DNA from: Pseudocolwellia sp. AS88
GTDB lineage: Bacteria > Pseudomonadota > Gammaproteobacteria > Enterobacterales > Alteromonadaceae
Assembly: GCF_030551755.1 (NCBI RefSeq)
Contig: NZ_JAUPEC010000010.1
Span: forward strand, 62,001-126,000
Reading direction: 5' to 3'
Length of the DNA: 64,000 nucleotides
In this document: positions 1-8,111 of the stretch, one piece after another
Position numbering within the stretch: position 1 is the first letter of the stretch
Layout: each line of letters opens with the position of its first letter
Position numbers and translations under genes: made by a program
Notes under the pieces: generated by a model
What the model saw: only the letters and a program-made list of their open reading frames with translations
The model's database searches: none
What the model was told of the DNA's origin: nothing

Positions 1-404
1 AAAAAAACAAAAAAGCCATTAGTGAAAAAACGCATATCAAGGTTCATCATAAACTATTAGATGACATCGTGTCAGTCATTGACTTGTGTTAACAACACCT
101 GTATTTATTTCGAATCAAACTGGCTTTATTCAACAATTCATCCTTATAGTCATAGCTGTAAATATCAAAGAAGGCTAGTGCCCCTTATAAATATTTATTA
201 TGTTGTTGAGAGGTATAGTTTAATTAAAAAGAAGATATTGGGTGTTTTGATAAAATAAATATATTTCAACTTTGCCATATCAAGCTAATACTAAAGAGCA
301 ACTTAAGATAGATGAACTTATATATCAAAGATGTATTTATTAAATAAAAAATGATTTAATTATGAGAAAGTGGCCCCCTAAATATCAAAAATCTCTTATT
401 TGAT
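1..404. other. AT-rich stretch with no clear gene
   Basis: Very AT-rich DNA before the first credible gene. A 65-codon open frame at 61-258 has no ribosome binding site and a composition unlike a real protein, so it is not called. The heptamer ATATCAA occurs here at 34, 162, 277, 322 and 382, and twice more just inside the next gene (438 and 472). The function of this stretch is unknown; it may be a leader or decayed DNA at the edge of a polysaccharide locus. Confidence 0.4.
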
Positions 405-920
405 TTGGATAGTGTTATAATTGATGATTCTATTTATATATCAAAACACGGAGAGTATTTTAAAGTGCTTAATATCAAAAGCGGCATATTTATTATGCCG
501 TTAAGTAGCTATAGCTTTTTAACCCGAATCATTTCAGGTAAAGCAGTTAATGCTACTTTATCGCGATGCAAGCGATTGAGAATCGATAGAGTTATTAACA
601 GCTGCAAAGGCAAACATCCAAAAATAAAAGAAATCGGTGCAGAATATTCGATTTACCTAAAGAAAATGGCTTTTTCTGTTAATAATATATTATATCTACA
701 AATCTTCCAGCATATTGAGCCAAGTTATACTCCTGCTAATATCCATCCATTCTCCCTTAAAAAATCGAGTTGGATAACTAAACCGCCAGATGGTCGTCTT
801 ATGGTTTGTGAGTTTGTTGACAAACAACTTAGTTTGCAAAAAAAGAAATCATTAGAAGAAATAAATACTCTTCTAATAAATAAGATAATTAAAAACAATA
901 TTATTGGAGTAGAGCAATAA
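405..920 (+). CDS. hypothetical protein upstream of kdsB, uncertain 5' end
   Basis: A 171-residue protein that I do not recognise. It has no signal peptide and no clear membrane segment. It is basic and rich in Lys and Ile, with a lysine-rich helical tail at about residues 145-165. The stop codon overlaps the kdsB ATG by one base (TAATG), so it is translationally coupled to CMP-Kdo synthesis and probably acts in Kdo, LPS or capsule metabolism; that role is inferred from position only. The start is weak: a TTG at 405 without a Shine-Dalgarno, although the same frame stays open back to a stop at 363 and still looks coding there (NLLFDLDSV). A short ATG frame at 362 stops at 401-403, so a 5' frameshift or truncation is possible. 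Confidence 0.55.
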   Translation: MDSVIIDDSIYISKHGEYFKVLNIKSGIFIMPLSSYSFLTRIISGKAVNATLSRCKRLRIDRVINSCKGKHPKIKEIGAEYSIYLKKMAFSVNNILYLQIFQHIEPSYTPANIHPFSLKKSSWITKPPDGRLMVCEFVDKQLSLQKKKSLEEINTLLINKIIKNNIIGVEQ

Positions 921-1672
921 TGAATTTTTCTAATATAAAAGCCGTCATCCCTGCTCGCTATGGCTCTTCTCGTTTACCAGGTAAACCCTTGTTATTAATT
1001 CGTGAAAAGCCAATGTTTTGGCACGTTGCTCAGCGCTGTATTGACGCAGGTATTGATATAAATAATATAATTATAGCGACAGATGATCAGCGTATTATTG
1101 ATGAAGCGGGCAAGCTAAACCTTCTTTCTTTAATAACATCGGCAGAACATCATAGTGGAACTGACAGAGTTAATGAAGTAGCTAACATTTTAGAATGGTC
1201 TAAAGAAACAATTGTGCTCAATGTTCAAGGTGATGAACCACTGCTCCCCTCTGAGTTAATAAAAACTCTCAGCACTTATATTGTAAACAATCCAGAGTTT
1301 TCAATAACCACCGCTGTGACGCCAATAGTTAAGAGAGAAGACTTTATTAACTCAAACGTCGTAAAAGCTATTTTAGGTTCAGAAGGAAGGGCGTTATATT
1401 TTACAAGATCTCCAGCTCCTTTTAATAGAGATAATAGTGAAGACATTTCACTTGCTTACCGTCATGTCGGTATTTATGCCTACACCGTTGAATCACTAAA
1501 ATTATTTTGCTCTTTCCCTGAAGCACCTTTAGAGTCTTATGAAAAACTTGAACAATTAAGAGCACTAAGCAATGGATTAACTATCGGTGCGTGTGTGTTT
1601 CATCAAGAATTACCGCATGGTGTTGATACAGTGAAAGATTATAAAATCATAAAAGAAATCATGGAGAGGTAA
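920..1672 (+). CDS. kdsB: 3-deoxy-manno-octulosonate cytidylyltransferase (CMP-Kdo synthetase)
   Basis: Activates Kdo with CTP to give CMP-Kdo, the donor for LPS inner core or for Kdo-linked capsule; cytosolic. The 250 residues match the usual KdsB/KpsU length. The N-terminal nucleotide-binding signature IPARYGSSRLPGKPL is at residues 10-24. HHSGTDR (77-83) and NVQGDEPLLP (101-110) are the conserved CTP, Mg and Kdo contacts. The ATG overlaps the previous stop, and kdsD follows after 2 bp, forming one Kdo supply unit. Whether it serves LPS or a KpsF/KpsU-type capsule cannot be decided here; the pairing with a KpsF-like isomerase slightly favours a capsule locus. Confidence 0.93.
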   Translation: MNFSNIKAVIPARYGSSRLPGKPLLLIREKPMFWHVAQRCIDAGIDINNIIIATDDQRIIDEAGKLNLLSLITSAEHHSGTDRVNEVANILEWSKETIVLNVQGDEPLLPSELIKTLSTYIVNNPEFSITTAVTPIVKREDFINSNVVKAILGSEGRALYFTRSPAPFNRDNSEDISLAYRHVGIYAYTVESLKLFCSFPEAPLESYEKLEQLRALSNGLTIGACVFHQELPHGVDTVKDYKIIKEIMER

Positions 1673-1674
1673 TA

Positions 1675-2607
1675 ATGCGTTCAATCGAAATAGCGAAAGA
1701 AGTTATTCAAACAGAAATTATAGGGTTAGATTTTATGTCCTCCCGTATTGGTGTTGAATTTAGTCAAGCAGTTGAAGCTATTATTTCAACCAAAGGTAGA
1801 ACAATTATTTGTGGTATGGGCAAATCTGGTATTATTGGTAAGAAAATAGTTGCTTCTTTAGCAAGCACTGGCACACCAAGTTTTTTCATGCACCCAGGTG
1901 AGGCTTTTCATGGCGATTTGGGAATGGTCAAATCGGAGGATATATTTATTGCAATATCAAATTCTGGAGAAACAGATGAGCTTTTAAAACTTCTGCCATT
2001 TCTAAAAGATAATGGTAATCACATAATTGCTGTTACGGGAAATGCTAATTCAATACTAGCCAAAAATTCTCATTGCCATCTTGATGTAGCTGTTCCTAAG
2101 GAAGCTTGCCCTTTCCAATTAGCTCCTACTTCATCTACAACTGCGACGTTGGCTATGGGAGATGCTTTGACTGTTGCGTTAATGGAAAAACGCAACTTTA
2201 AACCTGAAAACTTTGCTCGTTTTCATCCTGGAGGAAATTTAGGCCGTCGTTTATTAAGTAAAGTAAGAGATGAAATGATTACGACGAAACTACCATTAGT
2301 TGGTCCTGAAGATACTTTATTAAATGTAATTAATGTGATTTCAAGTGGGAAGCTGGGGATTGCACTTATTCAAACGGCTGGTGAAGTAAATGCAATTATT
2401 ACAGATGGCGATCTACGACGAGCCATGGAAAAAAATGGTAAAGATATTTTCGATCTAAAAGCCATTGATATTGCCTCTATTAATCCTTTAGAAATCTCAC
2501 CAGATACCAATTGTCAAATTGCTTTTGAAATGATGCATGAGAAAGGTGTCAGTGCTTTATTAGTAAAAGAGTCGAGAGGTTTAGTCGGAATCCTCAAAAA
2601 CATTTGA
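1675..2607 (+). CDS. kdsD: arabinose-5-phosphate isomerase (KdsD/KpsF)
   Basis: Converts D-ribulose 5-phosphate to D-arabinose 5-phosphate, the first step to Kdo. It has an N-terminal SIS sugar-isomerase domain (GMGKSGIIGKK at 47-57; HPGEAFHGDLGMV at about 73-85; SNSGET at about 95-100) and a C-terminal CBS pair from about residue 195. A strong GGAGAGG ribosome site precedes the ATG, 2 bp after kdsB. At 310 residues it is shorter than typical KdsD/KpsF (about 325): the second CBS repeat stops at VGILKNI, where relatives usually continue for roughly ten residues (HDLLxAGV type). Either the tail is naturally lost or a late frameshift removed it. The catalytic SIS domain is intact, so activity is expected. 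Confidence 0.9.
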   Translation: MRSIEIAKEVIQTEIIGLDFMSSRIGVEFSQAVEAIISTKGRTIICGMGKSGIIGKKIVASLASTGTPSFFMHPGEAFHGDLGMVKSEDIFIAISNSGETDELLKLLPFLKDNGNHIIAVTGNANSILAKNSHCHLDVAVPKEACPFQLAPTSSTTATLAMGDALTVALMEKRNFKPENFARFHPGGNLGRRLLSKVRDEMITTKLPLVGPEDTLLNVINVISSGKLGIALIQTAGEVNAIITDGDLRRAMEKNGKDIFDLKAIDIASINPLEISPDTNCQIAFEMMHEKGVSALLVKESRGLVGILKNI

Positions 2608-2821
2608 TAAACTGTTACTTTATGTCAATGGTAATTTTCTATTTTTGATTGATTACTTCATCAATACTAAGCAATATAGGGTTTATAATTTAGTATATCA
2701 ACCAAAGCAAGAACTTATTACGATTTATGGGGTTCAGCTATAACAGCTAACTTAAATCAACTTCTTTCTTTAATATATTCAATCAATAATATTTAATCTT
2801 TAGTGTAAGGCTTTAATTAGA

Positions 2822-3598
2822 ATGTCTATTTTCATATCTGTTGTTTCACATGGCCATGGCGAGTTAATAAAAAGATTAGCTTGTTTAAGTAAACTAGCTA
2901 AAAAGTTTACTGTAGTGGTAAAAATCAACCAAAAAGAGCCGTTCCTAGTTCAATACTTAGAGGAAAATAATATCAAGTACATTAATGAACATTATGGTAT
3001 TGGTTTTGGTCATAATAACAATGTGGTTTATTGTTATTGTAAAGCACATCTGTCAATGAAAAATGATGATCATTTCTTAGTTTTTAATCCAGATGTTATT
3101 TCAGATGAAGAGTCGATAGACCAACTTATCCAATTAATGTTAAAAGACAATATAAAAGCGGCTTGTGTTAACTTATTTAAAGACAGTAATTATTTGATAT
3201 CTGATAATTCTATTCGAAATTTCCCTAATTTCACTCAATTTGTAAAATCATTTTTAGGAATGGGAAATTCTAGTATCATAAATAAAGATCTAGTAGAAAA
3301 ACCAATAAAAATAGATTGGGCTGCAGGGTCGTTCTTAGCATTTAAAGCTTCTCATTATGCCCGTTTAAAAGGCTTTGATGAAGGATATTTTATGTACTGT
3401 GAAGATATTGATATCTGTTATCGCAGTAAACTCTTAGATGAGCCATTAATATTTTACCCTCAGATAAAAATATTACATTTAGCTGAGCATGCAAATAGGA
3501 CAATACTATCTAAACATTTTTATTGGCACTTAAGCAGTGTTGTGCGCTTTCTTCTTAGTAAACGTGGATTAACTACCGTAAAAAGTTCAATTAGTTAA
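2822..3598 (+). CDS. glycosyltransferase family 2, rhamnosyltransferase-like
   Basis: A 258-residue GT-A fold glycosyltransferase. Features seen are an N-terminal ISVVSHGHG strand, the FNPDV metal-binding (DXD-type) segment at 88-92, and a C-terminal block with WAAGSFLAFK and GFDEGYFMYCEDIDICYR, typical of WbbL/RfbF-type dTDP-rhamnosyl and related transferases. No membrane segment is visible; probably peripheral on the inner face of the cytoplasmic membrane, adding a sugar to a lipid-linked glycan. The rhamnose pathway genes downstream make dTDP-L-rhamnose an attractive donor, but that is inference. It stands alone, 214 bp after kdsD and about 860 bp before rfbA. Confidence 0.8.
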   Translation: MSIFISVVSHGHGELIKRLACLSKLAKKFTVVVKINQKEPFLVQYLEENNIKYINEHYGIGFGHNNNVVYCYCKAHLSMKNDDHFLVFNPDVISDEESIDQLIQLMLKDNIKAACVNLFKDSNYLISDNSIRNFPNFTQFVKSFLGMGNSSIINKDLVEKPIKIDWAAGSFLAFKASHYARLKGFDEGYFMYCEDIDICYRSKLLDEPLIFYPQIKILHLAEHANRTILSKHFYWHLSSVVRFLLSKRGLTTVKSSIS

Positions 3599-4460
3599 TT
3601 CATTTTACTTAACTGTCGGGTTTTACATTTCGAATATATTCACATAACTAGAATTAATAATTTTTTTTATCCTTAATTAACCTAACTCGGGACAAGAAAT
3701 TATGCCTAACATTGTTATTTAACTACCTACCGTCATTATTTTTATGTACTAATAACCTGTCATTAGCACATAAAAACACCTTGGTATACCCGCTAAATAA
3801 CAACATTAGGAAGGTAAAAAACTTACCCCATATCAATTGAGGGGGAAAGCCCTTACAAATAAAATAGTTTACAAAGACCATCACCTCGAGCTCAGGTTAA
3901 TTAGAAATAAACTTTAATGAAGAAAAGTTACTTCATCCTAAGAACTTTAAAAAGTATATCCCTGTTAATTTATGCACACCTAACTTGTTGTTACTGTTTT
4001 ATTTTCACCTAAAGTATTGGTATCTTTTGTATGATTTTATTTTTACTTTAGAATTATAATAATGGTGGAATTAAATATATTTGTGTATCTGTTAGGTGTT
4101 ATATGATTGAAAATATCGATATTAATGTTGTTACATTGATTGGTCAGGTTATAATATTCACTATTTTTACGATGAAAGGCATAATTCTTCAAACGTCCAT
4201 TTCTTATTCGTTTATATACCGACGTATAAAGCTTTTAGATACCAATAATACGAGAACGCTCATCTTATAAAAAGTTACTAGTAATTAAATCTTACACACT
4301 TTGATATAAAAATCTGTTTTAATAGTGCTCGTATGCATGATATTTTGGAGATCTTCAGTCAATTCTGATTGCATTGTATTGGGCGTATGGTATGAGAGTT
4401 AGTTGATATTACTGATGAAGTCTATACTTTCATTTTTTAGTGATTATTAGGAATTATAAA
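3599..4460. other. long gene-poor spacer before rfbA
   Basis: About 860 bp, AT-rich, with stops in all frames apart from very short frames. The only item of note is a 55-codon hydrophobic ORF at 4103-4270, annotated separately. The promoter of the rfb operon should lie in the last 150 bp, but no convincing -35/-10 pair stands out. No JUMPstart/ops element, insertion sequence ends or tRNA were recognised. Confidence 0.5.
4103..4270 (+). pseudogene. small hydrophobic ORF resembling the N-terminus of ATP synthase subunit b
   Basis: A 55-residue frame whose first 30 residues (NVVTLIGQVIIFTIFTMKG) recall the membrane-anchor start of AtpF, which typically reads like NATLIGQxIxFxxFVxxCMK. The cytoplasmic helix of subunit b is absent; the tail is short and basic and then stops. 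Its ATG overlaps the stop of a 14-codon frame (4062-4106) by ATGA. There is no clear ribosome site. It could be a decayed fragment, a small membrane peptide or chance similarity; treated as a tentative relic. Confidence 0.2.
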
Positions 4461-5339
4461 ATGCATAAAGGAATTATTTTAGCCGGAGGGAGCGGTACTC
4501 GCCTCTATCCCCTAACCAAAGTTGTTAGTAAACAGCTTATGCCCGTTTATGATAAACCTATGGTTTATTACCCTCTTGCGACTCTTATGCAAGCCGGCAT
4601 TCAAGATATATTAATTATATCAACACCTGAAGAAACACATCGCTTTGAAGAATTATTAGGTGATGGTAGTAATTTTGGTGTTTCTATCACCTATAAAATT
4701 CAACCTAGCCCTGATGGCTTAGCTCAAGCATTTATATTAGCTGAAGAGTTTCTTGATGGTTCTGCCGCAGCTCTTGTACTTGGCGATAACATGTTTTACG
4801 GGCATGATCTTACTAAGTCTCTACAAAATGCTAATGCTCAAAAAGTAGGTGGTACTGTTTTTGGTTATCATGTATCTAATCCTCGCTCTTATGGTGTAGT
4901 TGAATTTGATGATAGCGGTACGGCTATTTCTATTGAAGAAAAGCCTTTAGAGCCTAAGTCGAACTACGCAGTTCCTGGTTTATACTTTTTTGATAAACGC
5001 GTTGTTGAATTTGCTAAAAATGTTAAACCTTCTGCTCGTGGCGAGTTAGAGATTACCGATGTTATCGAACAATATTTAAAAGCAGGTGAATTAAAAGTTG
5101 AAATTATGGGGCGCGGTACCGCATGGTTAGATACAGGTACACATGATGATTTACTTGCTGCTGCTAACTTTATTTCAACCATTGAGAAACGCCAAGGTTT
5201 AAAAGTTAATTGCCCTGAAGAGGTTGCGTATAGAAATGGCTGGTTAAGTAAAGAGAAATTAGTCGCTATTGCCGAACCACTCCGTAAAAGTGGTTATGGG
5301 GAATATTTATTAAAGCTTATTAATGAGCGAGTGTTTTAA
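4461..5339 (+). CDS. rfbA: glucose-1-phosphate thymidylyltransferase
   Basis: First step of dTDP-L-rhamnose synthesis: dTTP plus glucose 1-phosphate gives dTDP-glucose. The nucleotide-binding signature GGSGTRLYP begins at residue 9, LGDNMFYG (about 107-114) carries a metal ligand, and [15 protein letters not shown] is the conserved C-terminal part. I place the start at the ATG at 4461 (AGGA 8 bases upstream, 292 residues, the family length) rather than at an in-frame GTG at 4440, which only adds seven non-conserved residues. Its stop overlaps the rfbC start (TAATG). Confidence 0.95.
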   Translation: MHKGIILAGGSGTRLYPLTKVVSKQLMPVYDKPMVYYPLATLMQAGIQDILIISTPEETHRFEELLGDGSNFGVSITYKIQPSPDGLAQAFILAEEFLDGSAAALVLGDNMFYGHDLTKSLQNANAQKVGGTVFGYHVSNPRSYGVVEFDDSGTAISIEEKPLEPKSNYAVPGLYFFDKRVVEFAKNVKPSARGELEITDVIEQYLKAGELKVEIMGRGTAWLDTGTHDDLLAAANFISTIEKRQGLKVNCPEEVAYRNGWLSKEKLVAIAEPLRKSGYGEYLLKLINERVF

Positions 5340-5887
5340 TGAAAGTTGTTGATACCAGTATCCCAGATGTAAAGATTATAGAACCTAAGGTATTTGGTGA
5401 CGAACGTGGTTTTTTTCTTGAAACCTTTCGTGATGATTGGTTTAGAGCAAATGTAGCTGACGTAGTTTTTGTACAAGACAACCACAGTAAATCTTCACAA
5501 GGGATATTACGTGGCATGCATTACCAACTTGAGCAAACTCAAGGTAAATTGGTACGTGTAACTTCTGGCGAAGTATACGATGTCGCCATTGATATGCGTA
5601 AAAACAGCCTAAGCTTTGGTCAATGGTTTGGAGTATTGCTTTCTGCTGAAAATAAGCGTCAATTATGGGTACCTGCAGGTTTTGCTCATGGTTTTTATGT
5701 TACAAGTGAGTCTGCCGAGTTTGTTTATAAGTGCACCGATTACTATGCACCAGAGCATGAGGTTTCAGTTAAGTGGGATGATCCTAAATTAAATATTACT
5801 TGGCCTATTTCGACAAACAGTTCACCTTCATTATCTGTTAAAGATGCAAATGGTTTATTATTTGATGACGCACCTACTTTTGATTAG
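5339..5887 (+). CDS. rfbC: dTDP-4-dehydrorhamnose 3,5-epimerase
   Basis: Epimerises dTDP-4-keto-6-deoxyglucose at C3 and C5, the third step to dTDP-L-rhamnose. The 182-residue RmlC cupin shows FxDERGFFxETF near the N-terminus, DNHSKS (47-52), and LRGMHYQ with the catalytic His at 61. WVPAGFAHGFYV is also present, and the Tyr-rich YKCTDYYAPEHE segment (about 150) contributes to the active site. Coupled to rfbA by a one-base overlap. The gene order A-C-B-D differs from the enteric B-D-A-C arrangement. Confidence 0.95.
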   Translation: MKVVDTSIPDVKIIEPKVFGDERGFFLETFRDDWFRANVADVVFVQDNHSKSSQGILRGMHYQLEQTQGKLVRVTSGEVYDVAIDMRKNSLSFGQWFGVLLSAENKRQLWVPAGFAHGFYVTSESAEFVYKCTDYYAPEHEVSVKWDDPKLNITWPISTNSSPSLSVKDANGLLFDDAPTFD

Positions 5888-5929
5888 TCGCTCTCCCCTT
5901 TTAGAATTTATAAAGAGTTAAATAGAACA

Positions 5930-6991
5930 ATGAAAAAAACAATTTTTGTTACTGGTGGAGCTGGTTTTATTGGTTCGGCCTTAGTACGTTATTTAATAAA
6001 TGAAACTGAACATAATGTTATTAACTTTGATAAGTTAACCTATGCTGGAAATTTAGAGTCATTAGCTTCAGTAGATTCAAGCGACAGGTATACTTTTGTT
6101 CAAGGTGATATTTGTGATCGTAAAATATTAGATGAAGTTTTTAAGCAACATCAACCTGATTATATTATGCACCTTGCCGCAGAAAGCCATGTAGATCGCT
6201 CTATTGATGGGCCTGGTGAGTTTATACAAACGAATATCACTGGTACTTACGAATTATTAGAAGCGGCAAGAACTTATTTCTTAACTTTAACTGAAGAGAA
6301 AAAATCAACTTTCAGATTTCATCATATTTCTACCGATGAAGTATATGGTGACTTGGGTGAAACAGGGTTATTTACTGAAGAAACTCCTTACGAACCAAGC
6401 TCTCCTTATTCTGCTTCTAAAGCCGCTTCAGATCATTTAGTGCGTGCATGGTATAGAACTTATGGTTTACCTGTTGTTGTTACTAACTGCTCTAATAATT
6501 ATGGTCCTTATCATTTCCCTGAAAAGTTGATTCCTCTTATTATATTAAACGCTCTTGAAGGAAAATCTTTACCTGTATATGGCGATGGTAAACAAGTAAG
6601 AGATTGGCTGTATGTTGAAGACCATGCCCGCGCTCTTTATAAGGTAGTTTCTGAAGGTACTATTGGCGAAACCTACAATATTGGCGGCTTTAACGAAAAG
6701 CAAAATATTGAGGTTGTTACCACTATTTGTAACCATTTGAATGATTTAATTTCTGATAAACCAGATGGTATTTCAAACTTCAATGATCTCGTTACTTTTG
6801 TAAAAGATAGGCCTGGTCACGATGTTCGTTATGCGATTGATGCAAATAAAATCAATAAAGAGTTAGGTTGGCATCCTGAAGAAACTTTTGAGTCTGGCAT
6901 TAAAAAAACCATTGAATGGTATTTGTCTGAAACAGAATGGTGTCAGCATGTTCAAGATGGCTCATACCAACGTGAGCGTTTAGGTAACTAG
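5930..6991 (+). CDS. rfbB: dTDP-glucose 4,6-dehydratase
   Basis: NAD-dependent extended short-chain dehydrogenase that converts dTDP-glucose to dTDP-4-keto-6-deoxyglucose. The Rossmann motif GGAGFIG is at 9-15, the catalytic TDE triad lies in STDEVYG (134-140), and the YxxxK pair is in YSASK (160-164). Length 353 is normal for RmlB. It starts 42 bp after rfbC and is followed by a strong hairpin terminator before rfbD, so rfbD may be made at a lower level or from its own promoter. Confidence 0.95.
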   Translation: MKKTIFVTGGAGFIGSALVRYLINETEHNVINFDKLTYAGNLESLASVDSSDRYTFVQGDICDRKILDEVFKQHQPDYIMHLAAESHVDRSIDGPGEFIQTNITGTYELLEAARTYFLTLTEEKKSTFRFHHISTDEVYGDLGETGLFTEETPYEPSSPYSASKAASDHLVRAWYRTYGLPVVVTNCSNNYGPYHFPEKLIPLIILNALEGKSLPVYGDGKQVRDWLYVEDHARALYKVVSEGTIGETYNIGGFNEKQNIEVVTTICNHLNDLISDKPDGISNFNDLVTFVKDRPGHDVRYAIDANKINKELGWHPEETFESGIKKTIEWYLSETEWCQHVQDGSYQRERLGN

Positions 6992-7038
6992 TTATTTTAG
7001 CTAAAGCGTTACAAGCTCACCTCGATACATAAAATCAA

Positions 7039-7070
7039 TAAAGCCGTAGCCAAAACTACGGCTTTATTTT
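7039..7070 (+). terminator. intrinsic terminator/attenuator between rfbB and rfbD
   Basis: An 11-bp perfect stem (taaagccgtag / ctacggcttta, 7039-7049 with 7056-7066) with a six-base loop, followed by TTTT. It lies inside the rhamnose operon, so it probably sets the amount of read-through into rfbD. Confidence 0.75.
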
Positions 7071-7102
7071 AACTTTTTGTTAAACAATTAAATGGTAATT
7101 CA

Positions 7103-7963
7103 GTGAAAATTCTTATTATTGGAAAAAGTGGGCAACTTGCAAATGAACTGCTTGTTGAACAACCACAAAACTACGAAGTATTAGCTTTAGGGCGAAATGA
7201 TGTTGATATTACTAACTTTAAAGCCCTGGATAGTATTGTTGCTGAGTATCAACCTACTGTAGTTATTAATTCAGCTGCTTATACTGCAGTAGATAAAGCT
7301 GAATCTGATGTTGAAGCAGCTTATGCCATAAATCATATTGCGGTAGAAAACTTAGCTAAAATAGCCAAGAAGTATTCTGCTCGATTAGTTCATGTATCAA
7401 CAGATTTCGTCTTTAACGGTGAAAACACAACACCCTATAAGGTTGATGACATTACATCGCCTACAAGCGTATACGGAGCTTCTAAACGTGCAGGTGAGTT
7501 AGCTATTATTGATAACTACCCTGAAAACGCTAGTATTATTCGTACTTCTTGGCTTTATTCTACTTTTGCTAATAATTTTGTTAAAACCATGCTTAGATTG
7601 ATGGAAGAGAAAGAAGAGTTAGGCATAGTAAATGATCAAGTAGGATCTCCTACATCAGCTAAAGGTTTAGCAAAGTTTATATGGGCTTTAATAGCTCAAC
7701 CTAAAGCTGATTTGATCTATCATTGGTGTGATTCTGGCAGTGCAAGTTGGTTTGATTTTGCTTTGGCAATTCAAGAAGAAGGATTAAAACGAGGTTTGTT
7801 AACAAAGAAAATACCGATAAAAGGTATTCCTAGTTCAGCCTACCCCACTCCAGCTAAAAGACCAAAATACAGTGTTTTAGATTGTACAAGCTCACAAGAA
7901 ATACTAGCTTCAATAGATTGGCAAAAACAGCTAAGTGACTGTTTGGCTAAATATAATAAATAA
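7103..7963 (+). CDS. rfbD: dTDP-4-dehydrorhamnose reductase
   Basis: Last step of dTDP-L-rhamnose synthesis, NAD(P)H-dependent reduction of the 4-keto group. The 286-residue RmlD shows the nucleotide-binding GKSGQLA at 7-13, STDFVFNG at 99-106 and the catalytic YGASK at 124-128, then the C-terminal sugar-binding part ending in a PAKRPKYSVLD block. It uses a GTG start with a poor ribosome site and follows the hairpin at 7039-7070. The end is marked by the palindromic terminator at 8001-8040. Confidence 0.94.
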   Translation: MKILIIGKSGQLANELLVEQPQNYEVLALGRNDVDITNFKALDSIVAEYQPTVVINSAAYTAVDKAESDVEAAYAINHIAVENLAKIAKKYSARLVHVSTDFVFNGENTTPYKVDDITSPTSVYGASKRAGELAIIDNYPENASIIRTSWLYSTFANNFVKTMLRLMEEKEELGIVNDQVGSPTSAKGLAKFIWALIAQPKADLIYHWCDSGSASWFDFALAIQEEGLKRGLLTKKIPIKGIPSSAYPTPAKRPKYSVLDCTSSQEILASIDWQKQLSDCLAKYNK

Positions 7964-8000
7964 AGAGAGTACCTATTTGGTTTTTACTTAATTGTAAGCA

Positions 8001-8040
8001 AAAAAATAGCGAATATATTAAATATATTCGCTATTTTTTT
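8001..8040. terminator. near-perfect palindromic bidirectional terminator
   Basis: Bases 8001-8019 are the exact reverse complement of 8021-8039 (aaaaaatagcgaatatatt and its mate), giving a long hairpin with A runs on one side and T runs on the other. It lies between the converging rfbD (+) and wecA (-) and can end transcription in both directions. Confidence 0.85.
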
Positions 8041-8111
8041 GTCTATTCATCTGTTGTTTTATCGTTTTATAGATAGATTCATATTACTAAATTTACTCTA
8101 CATAGCTTAGC

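Noticed and set aside
61-258. 65-codon open frame at the left edge
   Set aside because: No ribosome site, odd composition (Tyr, Ser, Cys, His rich), no similarity that I recognise; likely chance in AT-rich DNA.
3599-4460. Possible insertion sequence or prophage remnant in the long spacer
   Set aside because: No transposase-like frame, terminal inverted repeats, target duplications or phage genes seen.
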